Assembly (NCBI RefSeq): GCF_963678635.1
Contig: NC_087068.1
Coordinates: 31,808,318 to 31,872,317, forward strand
Length of the DNA stretch: 64,000 bases
Origin: Symsagittifera roscoffensis
Lineage: Eukaryota; Xenacoelomorpha; Acoela; Convolutidae
Direction: 5' to 3'
In this document: positions 38,854 to 51,178 of the stretch, piece by piece
Layout: each line of letters begins with the position of its first letter
How positions within the stretch are numbered: the first letter of the stretch is position 1
Notes under the pieces: generated by a model
The model's database searches: none
Told to the model about the DNA's origin: nothing
What the model saw: only the letters and a program-made list of their open reading frames with translations
Program-made: the position numbers and the translations under genes

Positions 38854-41474
38854 TTAAGTTTTTGCCACAGAGGCCCGAGTAACCCGACGATTATTTAGAT
38901 ATTCCAAATTAAAAGCTTCAAGGGGAGTTTTACCACGAAGTTGATTAAAAGTTTCTTTGAATGTTTGTCTGAAATATAAGTCAAAAACGGTTTCAATCTC
39001 AAAGGAATGTAGGATATATGAGGCATGATCAAACTTTCTCTTGAAACAAATAGTTTTAAAATTACGTTTTTGCATCACAAATATCTTTTCTAATAGGATT
39101 TTTGATGATGCACCAAATGCAATTAAACCGTACGAAATGATTGGCTTTGCACAGCAGTTATTAAAATTAACCAGCACATTTTTCGAGAAATAGTTTCTAC
39201 CCTTGTATAGTAAACCGTTAAATTTAGCTAATTTACCACAAACATTATAAAAATGACTTTCAAATTTGAGTGTGATGTTCATTTGATTTCCTAAATCCCT
39301 AAAATCAGAAACCTCGTCGAGTACATTATTCTCAAAAGAAAATTTTTCATTTAAGTTATCCCGTCCAAACTTCATTATTTTGCACTTTTGATTTATAAGC
39401 AGTTTTTTATTGTTGCACCAATTACAAATTTTGTTTATTTCTGGCTGGAATTTTGTTTTGGATGCAAATTTTTGAGCATCCACTACCGTTGTATCATCTG
39501 CAAATAATGTTAATTAAACGTTGCTGGCCGACGGCATATCATTTATGTATAAAAGTAACAAATGGCCCCAAAACTGAACCTTGAGGAACACCTTTTGTAC
39601 ATTCTCGCATATTCGAGACCGATTGATTCGAATAGACATATTGATTTCTCCCTGTAAGATAGTTTGTCATTAATTTGTGAATTTTCCCTCTGAACCCATA
39701 TTGATAAAGTTTGCCAAGCAAAACTTTCCGATCAACTGTATCAAATGCTTTTTTCAAATCATTAAAGCAGGAGTAACCAAATTTTTTATTATCAATTGAA
39801 AAAGTCAGTAATGGACAAAATGGCATGAGTAAAGAAATGATTACTTCGAAAACCAAACTGATGCTTATCAATCAAGCTGTTTTTAGCGGCAAAATTGGAT
39901 ATGCGCTTGAAATTAGTTCTTCAAAAAGTTTACTCATACAAGACAACAAACTAATTGGACGGAAGTTATCGGGTTCAGTTTGTCGCCATTTTTATTCACT
40001 GGTAAAATTTTTGCAATTTTCAGATAATTAGGAAAACACTCTTATTTGAAGCAGATATTGAAAAATGCGCTAAATGGTCAGCCAGCACCGGAGCAGAAAA
40101 TTTTACCATTTTACTACATATCCCATCATGACCAGTTGACTTTTTATTGTTCAAGTTAGTTTTTAATTTCCTTTAGTATCTCATATCGATTGGTATCATA
40201 TATAACGAACGTGTTTTTATTAACTGGAAAGTTTTTTCTATACACGTTTTGTTTGAAATTTTCTGTTAGTTTTTCTCCAATAGTAGCAAAGTGTTCATTG
40301 AAAACATTAACATCGAACGAAGCAGTATTCGTTTTTTTTTACCACAGAAATGATTAAAAGCCTCAAAAATTCCGGATTAGTTCTTCTTCCTCGTTATCAT
40401 GTTATCATAGTACCGGCATTTACTCTCCCTTGTAGCTTTAATAACATTGTTCCTACATGAGGTGAACTTATTTCTGTTTTCAATGGATGGTGTGTGAACC
40501 CACTTTTTGTATAACACATTTTGGTTATTCATCATTCTCTTAATTTTCAGATTAATCCATGGGTGGTTGTTTTTATTCTTTTTTCGGATTTTTTTTTGGG
40601 CAATACTTTGAAAATTCATCAATCAAGATTTGGGTCATTTCAGTGATGTAAACTTTAGTATCATCATCATCAATTTTGTTCAATCGATTTTTTAGCGAAA
40701 ACAAAATTTTTAAACAATAATCATCATTCAGTAGTAAATCATAATTGAAATCCGATTGATAAGAATCCACGTTTCGCTTTCTGAAATAAATTTTAGTTCA
40801 CACAAGTCCATAACGGTCACTAATAGTACAATTTTTTGTTGTTACCTGAGTTTCCCCCGCTCGATTATTTGAATTTCTAAATCAAAAGAGAGCAGAAGAT
40901 TTTTATAGTCAATAAAGTTGCGCTGGCTACCCATAATATCGACATTTAAATCACCCATTAGCAAAATTTCATCGTTTAATGCTTTCATTTCAAGCAATAG
41001 ATTTTCAAAGAAGTTCAAAAAAAGGTCTAGTTTGAGATTTGGTGGACGATATATTATGCAAACATTCAGTGGAGGGTGATCGATAAAACAGATTTTGATA
41101 ACGATGTGCTCCAAACGGACTGGTAATTTAAAATAACTGTAGTTAAGGCCAGTTTAAATGAAAGCTGCAACGCCCCCACCTCTAGCGTTTACGCGGTTTG
41201 CACAAACAATATTGTCATAACCTTCTAAGTTGTAATTGCCAATAGGATCATTGTCCGAGAGCCATGTTTCAGTCAGCCCGATTAATGCAGGATTGTTATC
41301 AAAGGATTCAATTAAAACTGATAATTGGTCATGATGGGCTCTTATGGATTGAACATTTAGGAAAAATGGTGTTTGCGTTGTTGACGAATTTGGACTGTGG
41401 AGAGTCTCTGTGAATTGATTCCACAAATTGCACCAATTTGGCGGGATCCGACAGCCTACTGTACAATTCATCAA
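38854..41474 (-). pseudogene. LINE ORF2: AP endonuclease and reverse transcriptase
   Basis: Endonuclease: FLNVQSIRAHHDQL (about 41365), LIGLTETWLSD (about 41275), NARGGGVAAFI (about 41165), ICIIYRPP (about 41050), ILLMGDLNVD (about 40960). RT: DNFRPISLLSCMSKLFE (about 39970), FNDLKKAFDTVDR (about 39745), TKGVPQGSVLGP (about 39590), then LFADDTTVV (about 39500) in a shifted frame. The thumb and C-terminus run to RRVTRASVAKT at 38854. Catalytic Asp residues of RT are present, but frames change repeatedly between blocks. Confidence 0.9.
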
Positions 41475-41568
41475 TCAGTTGATTTCTTTCCACATTATTC
41501 GGGGTTATTTTTCTGTCAGGTTTCCTCACTGAAACAATAGGAGAGCGAGAAAAGTTGTTTTGATTATT

Positions 41569-42248
41569 TTATACCACTCGAGGATTTTGATTTCTAACAT
41601 TTTTTGCCTGTCTTGCCATCATTGGAGTCTTATTTTTGAAAACTTGATCAGCATCCTTCATATCAACTAAGTTGTGCCTTTGAAATCCACCATCTGCTTT
41701 CGAAACGAAAACTTGAGAACAATTATATGTAACTGTGTACATTCCTAAACCCGGAGAATAATCAAAAAGCTCTGAATCGCGCTGAGTAAGTCTCTCTGTT
41801 ATATACACTGGTTGCTTAATTACAGGGTGCAAAAAATCTTTCAATAACTTTTTTCTGCCATGAATTCTGTTTTTTATGTCAAAGTAGACAAATTTCACTA
41901 TAACCACACATTTTTGGTTTTGACACACACAGGGCCGAGGGGATGGCATGCCTTCAGGTCCTAGATGTTCACCTCCACGCCCATAACGTCGTTTAAAAAG
42001 GCCAGGACATCTTGGGTGAAATATCCGGAACTTAAAGGTAAATTTTGCGAAATAACACAATCTTTTGAACTATATCTTTCCATTTCATTAACTTTATTCT
42101 CTAGAAAATGCACCCGATTTTGTAATCCATCAATGATATCGTCCTTAGTATTTACATTCTCAATTAGCCCTTGTAATAGGTCTTTCAATTTAGGATCAAT
42201 ATTTTCTGTATCTTTTCTTTCATCGAATAAAGTATTGAGATTCGCCAT
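41569..42248 (-). pseudogene. LINE ORF1, coiled coil plus RNA-binding-like region
   Basis: Begins MANLNTLFDERKDTENIDP. Heptad-type helix around GLQNRVHFLENKVNEMERYS, then CVISQNLPLSSGY and DVLAFLNDVMGVEVN, which resemble the RRM-like domain of L1/L2-type ORF1 proteins. A frameshift near 41975 moves to a frame reading VVIVKFVYFDIKNRIHGRKK and YITERLTQRDSELFD. Ends in VRNQNPRVV at 41569. Confidence 0.75.
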
Positions 42249-42300
42249 TGAATAAGTGTGCGATGTTTTAAATTTGTGGCAAGAAAAAAAAGAGCAGTTT

Positions 42301-43740
42301 AGAACCGACTGTTTCTCATTGAAGGTTACGCGGTTTGAGTTAATGTAATTATCGATTAACTAAAAAAGGCCAAATTTACACATGTTAGGGTAAACATTTT
42401 TGGTTCTGAATTGCCCAAAATAAGCTGGGCCATAGTATTTTTCGTGTTAATCTAATTAAAAATCGTTCTATTCACTGTTTGTCTAATCTTAACCCAATTC
42501 GAGAAAACGCTTTTGAATTTTCCAATGTTGCTCGTTTTTTTTTCCGGATACTTTAAATCAACTCTCTAGTGCAAAAGTGACGTTAATTTTAATTATAAAA
42601 CATCGTCGGTAGGTGAAACCGAGTGTTTTTGATAGTATTGAGTTTGTTTTAAAAAGAATTTAAACTACAGCTTGAGATTAAATAGGGTCGAGTACTCATC
42701 TGGGAGTTATTAAAGCAAGCTCAAAGGGAAATTTCGGAATTATTGTGTTATTTAGATTCTAGCAAATTTTAGACACTAGCGGGTTATAGAAAGTACAATC
42801 TAGCAGCTAACTTCAATGAATTATAATCAGTACGATAGAAAAAAAGTTACCTTGTTAAATGATTTTTGCTTCGTTTTTGTTAGTCTTAAATTATAACACT
42901 TTGTTTCGCCGCATAGTATTTTGCTATTACAAGCAAGTGCTGATTTAGGATTTTCTTGAGTGGGAGGGCGTTTCAAAAAAGTTGATGACTTTTTTGGTCC
43001 ACCAAGTCGATTTTCTGAGCGCTCTTTAAACATGATAGATACCCTTTTTTGACAACTTTCTGCGCCGCATGCAAATTTATTTAAAAACTGGCCAAAAAAG
43101 CTATTTGTGGGTAATTTTCAACAAAAAAATTGCGTTTTATTCTGCGCGGGATACCCATCAAAAATAGTATATATTGGCGCCAAAAGCGTGTTGGCAAAAA
43201 TTATTTGGTCAGTCGATCGAAAAAGGATGTAGCAAAATAGTACCAAATGAGGGACCCCTTGGGTGGCGAGGGGGTCAAATCCCTGGGGGGCAAGTTTTTC
43301 TATATTTCATGTTTCTATTCAGTTGCATATTTAGTTTCTTTTGCCAAATTTCATGCTTTAGTTAGCGATGTGCAACTTCGCTTATGTGTTAGTGTTGCTA
43401 TGAAGCAAAACAAATTTGAGCGTTTTAATAATTCTAAAAATCAAAATTAATACTAGAATGGTGGCACTCACTTTTGCCAACCACCCTCTGCTGGAAGATT
43501 TTTGGATTCCGATGGTTTTGACACGCAAATCAGATCATATAAATAAACGCAGTTTTGGGCCCTGTGAGATATCTTGTTAAGTTTATGTTGTGGTTTGCAT
43601 GAAACAATTCGAAAGAATGCAGCAAAAGTCCGATTAAATTCTTGTTGTAGACTATAGTTTTTCGCCGATTCAAGGCCAAGCATTTTAAGAGACTGAAATG
43701 TCAGTGCTGAAGTTTTAATTTTTGGCTCCTGAAAATTTGT
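42301..43740. other. Spacer without gene
   Basis: No exon supported. A GC-richer patch at 43247-43295 (CCCCTTGGGTGGCGAGGGGG, then CAAATCCCTGGGGGG) stands out. CGATGTGCAACTTCGC near 43375 recalls the SINE body. Confidence 0.4.
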
Positions 43741-44067
43741 TTGGTAATTTTTATGCAGATCGAATAACAGGTGCATAGACATGTGTGTCCAAGACATTTG
43801 TTTCCTTGGGTGCATAGACATTTGTGTCCATGACATTTGTTTCCTTGACAAAACAGTCCGAAATTATAAAATTGTTTCAGACATTTATGTCCCAGACAAA
43901 AATGTCCAACTGTTTTTCGAAATTAATTTCTTTTATTTGACCTTGTGATCTTAAATGCGTTGTTCTTTTGAGGTTGTTTGATCTTTCTTTGATTAGTTTC
44001 TATGCCTACCAATTAGCCATAGAACAGTCAAAGTGAGACAAAACTTTTAAGAACAGTTTGAATTTTA

Positions 44068-44160
44068 AAAGCGCATTTGGCCGAGAGATGTAGTCATAAG
44101 TTTCAAGGTCAAAAGGTCTGATGTTCAAATCTCGGGTCCGACAAAAATTTTTTCGTAATT
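44068..44160 (+). repeat. tRNA-like SINE head inside MULE copy A
   Basis: GCGCATTTGGCCGAGAGATG followed by GGTCTGATGTTCAAATCTCG resembles a tRNA D-arm/A box and T-arm/B box at the right spacing, with an A-rich stretch before it. No copy with the same body was found in the window. Confidence 0.4.
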
Positions 44161-44531
44161 TGGTCATTATTTGAAATTGAAAAACCCAAAGTTGGGTTAA
44201 CAAGGGCAAAATTGAAATGGGTTGATTTGATTGAGCCAAAAGGAAAGAGGATGGGAAAAGCTTGATCACATTGATCATTTTGCCGTTTTCAAAACGGCAC
44301 TAGCTAAATTTTGAAAATTTCTGGGAAAATTCAACTTAGAAAATTTTATTGAAAATTATTGCTTCGCAATATCAACATTGGAAAATAAATTGACTTTGAA
44401 TTATAGTTAGATGTTGCTGCTGCACCCTTTTAGGAAACTCAGAAGTTTACTTGGGTCGTAGGCCGCAACTAATTCGGATAGGTTTTTTGTCCAGTTTGAC
44501 ATAAAGAGGTTTTTTTAAAAGGTGACACTCT

Positions 44532-45480
44532 TTACCCGGCACACATTTTTTCGATCAAGATTTCAGCGTTTTTCTGTTTTCCTGAAATTTTTCTACGAGT
44601 AGGAAATGATGGGTGCTTGCCGTTCACGAGCTTGCCGAAGTTGCTATTCCAACCTTCAATAGCCTCGTTGGTTCTGGGTCGCCCGGTTATCACACGTTGA
44701 TGACAACTCCAGCTGTCAACGTCAAATCTGGGGTTTTGACGAGTTCCATTTGCCGCCGAGAGCCGACCAACATAGATGTCCTCAAAGTAATTGAAGATTG
44801 GTTGGGCTGTCTCAGGGCATGTCTTCTGAAAAGTTTCAAAAGCAGTAGAAACATCACTTACAGGCAGGAAAGCGATACTCAGGAGCATTTGGACATGCTC
44901 GCTAAATTCTAGATCTAGTCTGTAGTTGTTTGTATTCTCAGTAGACTGAATGAGACGCTCAAATGGAAATAGCAGTATTGAAATTATACATTTTTGGATA
45001 ATGAGTTGAACGCATTTTTGACCGCTTTTTCGAAATCAATGGTGGCTCGTTTGAGAAATTCAATGTCGAAGCAGCTCAAAAGGCGAAATACGTTTCTTCT
45101 TTCTTGTCTGGAAGCAATGCGTACACAATAAGAATGAGAATTCCCTCGACTGATGCGTGGATGGTGTATATCTGAAAGAAAACACTAGGGGCCGTAGAAA
45201 AGGTGCCATCGCAGAACCAATCATCAACGCCACTGAGAAGGTCGAGTCCCGCAAGAGTGTTGAAAAGCATTGTTTGCTTGGTATCATTAGGTCCAGAGTC
45301 AAAATGAAGGAAACGCTCGCCACTGTGTGTCACTTTCATAGCGTTTCGTTGTTCTTATTTGTCATGAGAATTTCCATTGTCAACACGAACTCGAGAGCAA
45401 TAACAATGAAATTGTTCTCTCGTGTCTACGTTTGGAAACATTATCAATCAAGCGATAATTGTGTAGGTATGTGTAAATGA
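44532..45480 (-). pseudogene. MULE transposase, copy A (deleted N-terminus)
   Basis: Contains the C-terminal part absent from copies B and C: RLSAANGTRQNPRFDVDSWS, then VITGRPRTNEAIEGWN, the RTNNAVEGWH-type block of MULE transposases, and KHPSFPTRRK. Upstream on the minus strand are the FDSGPNDTKQTM and DWFCDGTFSTAPSVFFQIYT blocks, the latter holding an Asp of the catalytic triad. A frameshift near 45060 breaks the chain, and most of the FLYWCH part is deleted. Confidence 0.85.
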
Positions 45481-47638
45481 TTTGAGTCCACTGTTAAGTT
45501 TGTCTCTAATATGCTGCGCAAAGTAATTTCTGGTCTAATTGCTCAGTTGCGTTGCCTTATCGACTTAATCCTTCCTATTGAGAGCTTATGAAATTAATCC
45601 GGTCATTAACTAGTGTGGCAATAGCCCGGACAATGTCTGGGAACCAAATGTCTTAGACACTTTTTGGATTTTGGACTGTTTTTACCGGGACATAAATGTC
45701 CTGACACGTGAATAACGACTAAAAAACTCTTATATGAGGCATCTTTTGACTATCCGATATTAACTCATAATATTTGCTTATGCCCAAAACATTAAAGATC
45801 CAAATGCAAAGCTCCATCTTTCGCTTTCAGTCGGAATAAAAACAATAGTCGGTTGCTGTCCAAGTACCTTTGAATGTAAGTCCAGATCAATCTCAGCGAA
45901 AACGATACTTTTTTACAGCGATTTGAATAAGGTTTAGATTAACCTATTTGCCCAGTACCTGATTAGATGAGATCAATTGGCAAGAGTCGTCTCGCGGAAT
46001 CCGTTTTAGAATATAAAATTCAAGTTTTATAACAATGTAAAGGGTTTAGGGAAAAATTTTGAATGCAGCTGGAATCATATCTGAAAGTGCCTCACCAATT
46101 TTCTGTTTGAAAAACACTCTAAGAAAAAAAAGAACACTTTAACTGCAAAATGATAATTAATGTTTTTAAGCAAGTGTAAGCCACACAGTTTTTCTTGGTT
46201 ATATATTTGCTTACAATATAAAAAAGTAATGGTTAGTATTTTAAGAGCAAATAAATTTAAATTGTTTCCATGTTTTTCCATAGGTTGCCATAGAAAGATC
46301 TTCACGAAATTTAGATAAAAAAAATGTTCCTTAAACTTAGATTTCATAGTCTTGTAAGTTAAAATGCTGCTGTTTATGTTTGCATTTGAATTTTGAATTA
46401 GGTTCTAAATAAGAACTGATTTTCTGAAAACTAATTTTCGATATAATGACTGCTGGATCTTGCTTGAAAGTGTAGTTTTTTTAGTTCTTTTGTTCTCATT
46501 ATTTGTGTTGTTCACGTACTTGATATTTGTGTATGCCGGTAGTAAGTTATGTTTGATTTTCCATAGATGGCAAGTTTTTTCCAATCGAGAAACAGGAAGC
46601 CGGAAGTATCTTGTATTCCAGCTTAAGATCGAATGAAGAATCAAATTTTCTTCTCTCACAGCAGGTCTTTTTTGCCTATCTCATTTGTTTTTTAAGCGAT
46701 ATTATTAGATTGGATGCCAAGCTGCCTGCTAGCTTTGCTGGGGAGTGCAGATGGCTAATGACTAAAGCGTTCATCAATAGTATTCGGTTATTGATTGTCA
46801 CTGGTTTTTTTTATCGATTGTACCGTTTTGATCCCGCTAGCCATGTTTCTTAATATATTTTAAACTTCTCCCTGAAAGGTTAGAAATTAATCTAAAATTA
46901 CCCCCGTATGTAGTTTCTCAAAAACTTTAGAGAGTGCACCTGTTATGGAGATTGGTCTATAGTTCTCTGTTATTTCTGGGTAATCTTTTTTGTATATTGG
47001 CGTAATAATTGCTCTTTTGAGTCTAGTTGGAAATAAATTTTACTTAATCAATTCATTTATGCAAGTAATGTAAGGTGTGAATATTTTCAATGCACCCATC
47101 TTTCAGAGCCCAAGCTAGAAGGTCCGGGTGTTTTTTTTTGCGTTTAAATTTGTTGTAATTTTCTTACATTCAATTTCACTTACAAACCGGAAACAAAACT
47201 TGTGTTTGCTTTCCTTATTGGTCCTTGTGTTTTAGATGGTTAAATCAACTACGTTTTTGTTCTTTTTCCTCATAAAATCATCCGAGTCTAGAAAAGTTGT
47301 AGTTCAATAATTTTGCCATTTTGAAGTTGTTTGTTATTGCTTCACCAAATGATTTTTTTAGTAGTGTGATTTTGTTCGCTGATTTTTTTCGAGTTTCTTG
47401 TGTCATTTATTGTATTCCATTTCTGTCGCTCAGTTGTTTCAGGATTAAATAATTTCGATATGAAACTATCGTCTTTTAGGGTGACTTTTGGTTTGTCATT
47501 AGGACTGTAGACTGTTTTATATTAATCGGATGGCTGCCAAGCTGCCTACTAGCTTTGCTGGGTAGTGCAGATGGATAATGACTAAAGCGTTCATTAATAG
47601 TATTTGCTCATTGATTTTCACTCGTTTTTTTATCCATT
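44752..47638. repeat. Composite MULE/LINE tandem unit A
   Basis: Runs from the MULE word GCCGCCGAGAGCCGACCAAC through the MULE right end into the 3' half of a LINE. Units B and C begin with the same word at 47639 and 50161. Unit order and content repeat with high identity. Confidence 0.88.
46405..47520 (-). pseudogene. LINE RT C-terminal remnant in unit A
   Basis: Minus-strand frames give KTCHLWKIKHNLLPAYTNIK (about 46570) and ISLEKQLRWA-type sequence as in unit C, but the RT palm region is largely missing and frames are broken. GSLKVF-like and ITENYRPISIT-equivalents near 46970-46890 mark the RT fingers. Same element as the LINE whose 5' half lies at 53.4-55.5 kb. Confidence 0.75.
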
Positions 47639-50160
47639 TGCCGCCGAGAGCCGACCAACATAATTGTCCTCAAAGTAATTGAAGATTGGTTGGGCTGTCT
47701 CAGGGCATGTCTCCTGAAAAGTTTCAAAAGCAGTAGAAACATCACTTACAGGCAGGAAAGCGATACTCAGGAGCATTTGGACATGCTCGCTAAATTCTAG
47801 ATCTAGTCTGTAGTTGTTTGTATTTTCAGTAGACTGAATGTGACGCCAGACACTGTTGCTTAAATGGAAATAGCAGTATTGAAATTATACATTTTTGGAT
47901 AATGAGTTGAACGCATTTTTGAGCGCTTTTTCGAAATCAATGGTGGCTCGTTGGAGAAACTCAATGTCGAAGCAGCTCACAAGGCGAAAATACGTTTCTT
48001 CTTTCTTGTCCGGAAGCAATGCATACACAATAAGAATGAGAATTCCCTCGACTGATGCGTGGATGGTGTATATCTGAAAGAACACACTAGGGGCCGCAGA
48101 AAAGGTGCCATCGCAGAACCAATCATCAACGCCACTGAGAAGGTCGAGTCCAGCAAGAGTGTTGAAAAGCATTGTTTGATTGGTATCATTAGGTCCAGAG
48201 TCAAAATGAAGGAAACGCGTGAATAACGACTAAAAAATTCTTTTATACGAGGCATCTTTTGACTATCCGATATTAACTCATAATATTTGCTTATGCCCAA
48301 AACATTAAAGATCCAAATGCAAAGCTCCATCTTTCGCTTTCAGTCGGAATAAAAACAATAGTCGGTTGCTGTCCAAGTACCTTTGAATGTAAGTCCAGAT
48401 CAATCTCAGCGAAAACGATACTTTTTGACAGCGATTTGAATAAGGTTTAGATTAACCTATTTGCCCAGTACCTGATTAGATGAGATCAATTGGCAAGAGT
48501 CGTCTCGCGGAATCCGTTTTAGAATATAAAATTCAAGTTTTATAACAATGTAAAGGGTTTAGGGAAAAATTTTGAATGCAGCTGGAATCATATCTGAAAG
48601 TGCCTCACCAATTTTCTGTTTGAAAAACACTCTAAGAAAAAAAAGAACACTTTAACTGCAAAATGATAATTAATGTTTTTAAGCAAGTGTAAGCCACACA
48701 GTTTTTCTTGGTTATATATTTGCTTACAATATAAAAAAGTAATGGTTAGTATTTTAAGAGCAAATAAATTTAAATTGTTTCCATGTTTTTCCATAGGTTG
48801 CCATAGAAAGATCTTCACGAAATTTAGATAGAAAATGTTCCTTAAACTTAGATTTCATAGTCTTGTAAAATAAAATGCTGCTGTTTATGTTTGCATTTGA
48901 ATTTTGAAATAGGTTCTAAATAAGAACTGGTTTTCTGAAAACTAATTTTCGATATAATGACTGCTGGATCTTGCTTGAAAGTGTTGTTTTTTTAGTTCTT
49001 TTGTTCTCATTAATTGTGTTGTTCACGTTGATATTTGTGTATGCCGGTAGTAAGTTATGTTTGATTTTCCATAGATGGCAAACTTTTTTCCAATCGAGAA
49101 ACAGGAAGCCGGAAGTATCTTGTATTCCAGCTTAAGATCGAATGAAGAATCAAATTTTCTTCTCTCACAGCAGGTCTTTATTGCCTATCTCATTTGTTTT
49201 TCAAGCGATATTAATAGATTGGATGCCAAGCTGCCTACTAGCTTTGCTGGGGAGTGCAGATGGCTAATGACTAAAGCGTTCATTAATAGTATTCGGTTAT
49301 TGATTGTCACTGGTTTTTTTTATCGATTGTACCGTTTTGATCCCGCTAGCCATGTTTCTTAATATATTTTAAACTTCTCCCTGAAAGGTTAGAAATTGAT
49401 CTAAAATTACCCCCGTATGTAGTTTCTCAAAAACTTTAGAGAGTGCACCTGTTATGGAGATTGGTCTATAGTTCTCTGTTATTTCTGGGTAATCTTTTTT
49501 GTATATTGGCGTAATAATTGCTCTTTTGAGTCTAGTTGGAAATAAATTTTACTTAATCAATTCATTTATGCAATTAATGTAAGGTGTGGATATATTTATT
49601 GCACCCATCTTTCAGAGCCCAGGCTAGAAGGTTCGGGTGTTTTTTTTGCGTTTAAGTTTGTTGTATTTATCTTACATTCAATTTCACTTACAAACCGGAA
49701 ACAAAACTTTTGGTTGCTTTCCTTACTGGTCCTTGTGTTTTAGATGGTTAAATCAACTACGTTTTCAATCTTTTTCCTCAAAAAATCATCGAGTCTAGAA
49801 AACTTGTCTAGAAAACTTGTAGTTCAATAATTTTGCCATTTTGAAGTTGTTTGTTATTGCTTCACCAAATGAATTTTTTAGTAGTGTGATTTTGTTTGCT
49901 GATTTTTTCGAGTTCTTGTGTCATTTATTGTATTCCATTTCTGTCGCTCAGTTGTTTCAGGATTAAATAATTTCGATATGAAACTATCGTCCTTCAGGGT
50001 GACTCTTGGTTTGTCATTAGGACTGTAGACTGTTTTATGTTATTAGATTGGATGGCTGCCAAGCTACCTACTAGCTTTGCTGGATAGTGCAGATGGATAA
50101 TGACTAAAGCGTTCATTAATAGTATTCGCTCCTTGATTGTCACTCGTTTTTTTATCCATT
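47639..50160. repeat. Composite MULE/LINE tandem unit B (2522 bp)
   Basis: Same order as unit A. An internal deletion removes the FLYWCH region and MULE right end: AAGGAAACGC joins directly to GTGAATAACGACTAAAAAAT near 48216. The LINE part follows at 48230-50150. Confidence 0.88.
47860..48216 (-). pseudogene. MULE transposase fragment, unit B
   Basis: Keeps GLDLLSGVDDWFCDGTFSAA, PSVFFQIYTIHASVEG and the following VYALLPDKKEE. Ends at the deletion near 48216. Nearly identical to copies A and C over the shared part. Confidence 0.85.
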
Positions 50161-51178
50161 TGCCGCCGAGAGCCGACCAACATAATTGTTCTCAAAGTAA
50201 TTGAAGATTGGGTGGGCTGTCTCAGGGCATGTCTTCTGAAAAGTTTCAAAAGCAGTAGAAACATCACGTACAGGCAGGAAAGCGATACTCAGGAGCATTT
50301 GGACATGCTCGCTAAATTCTAGATCTAGTCTGTAGTTGTTTGTATTCTCAGTAGACTGAATGTGACGCCAGACACTGTTGCTCAAATGGAAATAGCAGTA
50401 TTGAATTTATACATTTTTGGATATTGAGTTGAACGCTTTTTTGACCGCTTTTTCGAAATCAATGGTGGTTCGTTTGAGAAATTCAATGCCGAAGCAGCTC
50501 AAAAGCTCTTCTTTCTTCTCTTTCTTGTCTGGAAGCAATGCATACACAATAAGAATGAGAATTCCCTCGACTGATGCGTGGATGGTGTATATCTGAAAGA
50601 ACACACTAGGGGCCGTAGAAAAGGTGCCATCGCAGAACCAATCATCAACGCCACTGAGAAGGTCGAGTCTCGCAAGAGTGTTAAAAAGCATTGTTCGCTT
50701 GGTATCATTAGGTCCAGAGTCAAAATGAAGGAAACGCTCGCCACTGTGTGTCACTTTCAGCAACTCTGGCAGTTCAAAATCAGTTAAAGATTGCGGTTCC
50801 TGAATTCTGGGCCGTTTTTCCTGTTTTACACTGTTAATCGTCCTCTTGGTGGAATAGCTCGGGATTACTGCTGCAGTCTCTCTGTTGGTGTCTCTTTTGG
50901 CGGAAAGAATTGTTTGACGTGGTGGCTCATCTGCAACACCTGCTCTTGTTTTGAGAGCTGTTCTGAATTTTTGTTTTTCAATATCGGCTGGATCGGGAAA
51001 ATGACTGTGATCATTTATGATAGTGACGTTATCTTGGAAAGTGCGCACACGGCCATTGCATTTAGATAAAGCACATCGCCACGAAACAGGTGTCTGTTAG
51101 AATTCGATGTTTGAAGTATGCGTATGCATCATACACTAGCGTTTCGTTGTTCTTATTTGTCATCAGAATTTCCATTGT
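50160..51178 (-). pseudogene. MULE transposase with FLYWCH zinc finger, unit C
   Basis: The minus strand starts MEILMTNKNNETLVYDAYAY near 51174. The FLYWCH pattern follows: Y.AY.YF, then W-R-C, C (ALSKCNGRVRTF) and H-S-H (INDHSHFPDP); a 1-nt shift falls between the first and second halves. After a basic, Pro-rich linker come ELPELLKVTHSGERFLHFDS, DDWFCDGTFSTAPSVFFQIY and VYALLPDK, the MULE transposase core. The chain is cut after VGRLSAANG at 50160, where LINE sequence of unit B begins, so the EGW block is lost. FLYWCH/MULE proteins of this build are common in invertebrate genomes. Confidence 0.87.

Larger units (their letters stand above)
38520..42300 (-). mobile_element. APE-type LINE (CR1/Jockey-like), minus strand
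   Basis: ORF1 (42248-41569) and ORF2 with AP-endonuclease and RT (41474-38854) in the standard order. ORF2 is broken into at least five frames, so the copy is inactive although full-length or nearly so. The 5' end lies near 42300 and the 3' end near 38520; neither is precise. Confidence 0.85.
43745..45716 (-). mobile_element. MULE-type DNA transposon with FLYWCH transposase, copy A
   Basis: Termini are built of words of the form GACATTTGTGTCC and GGACATAAATGTCC: left at 43765-43912 and right at 45625-45715. The blocks AAACAGTCC.AAAT and CAGACAT....TCCC occur in inverted order at the two ends. The transposase remnant lies between on the minus strand. The N-terminal third was lost: 45334 joins directly to sequence that in copy C stands 376 bp further on. 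Confidence 0.7.
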
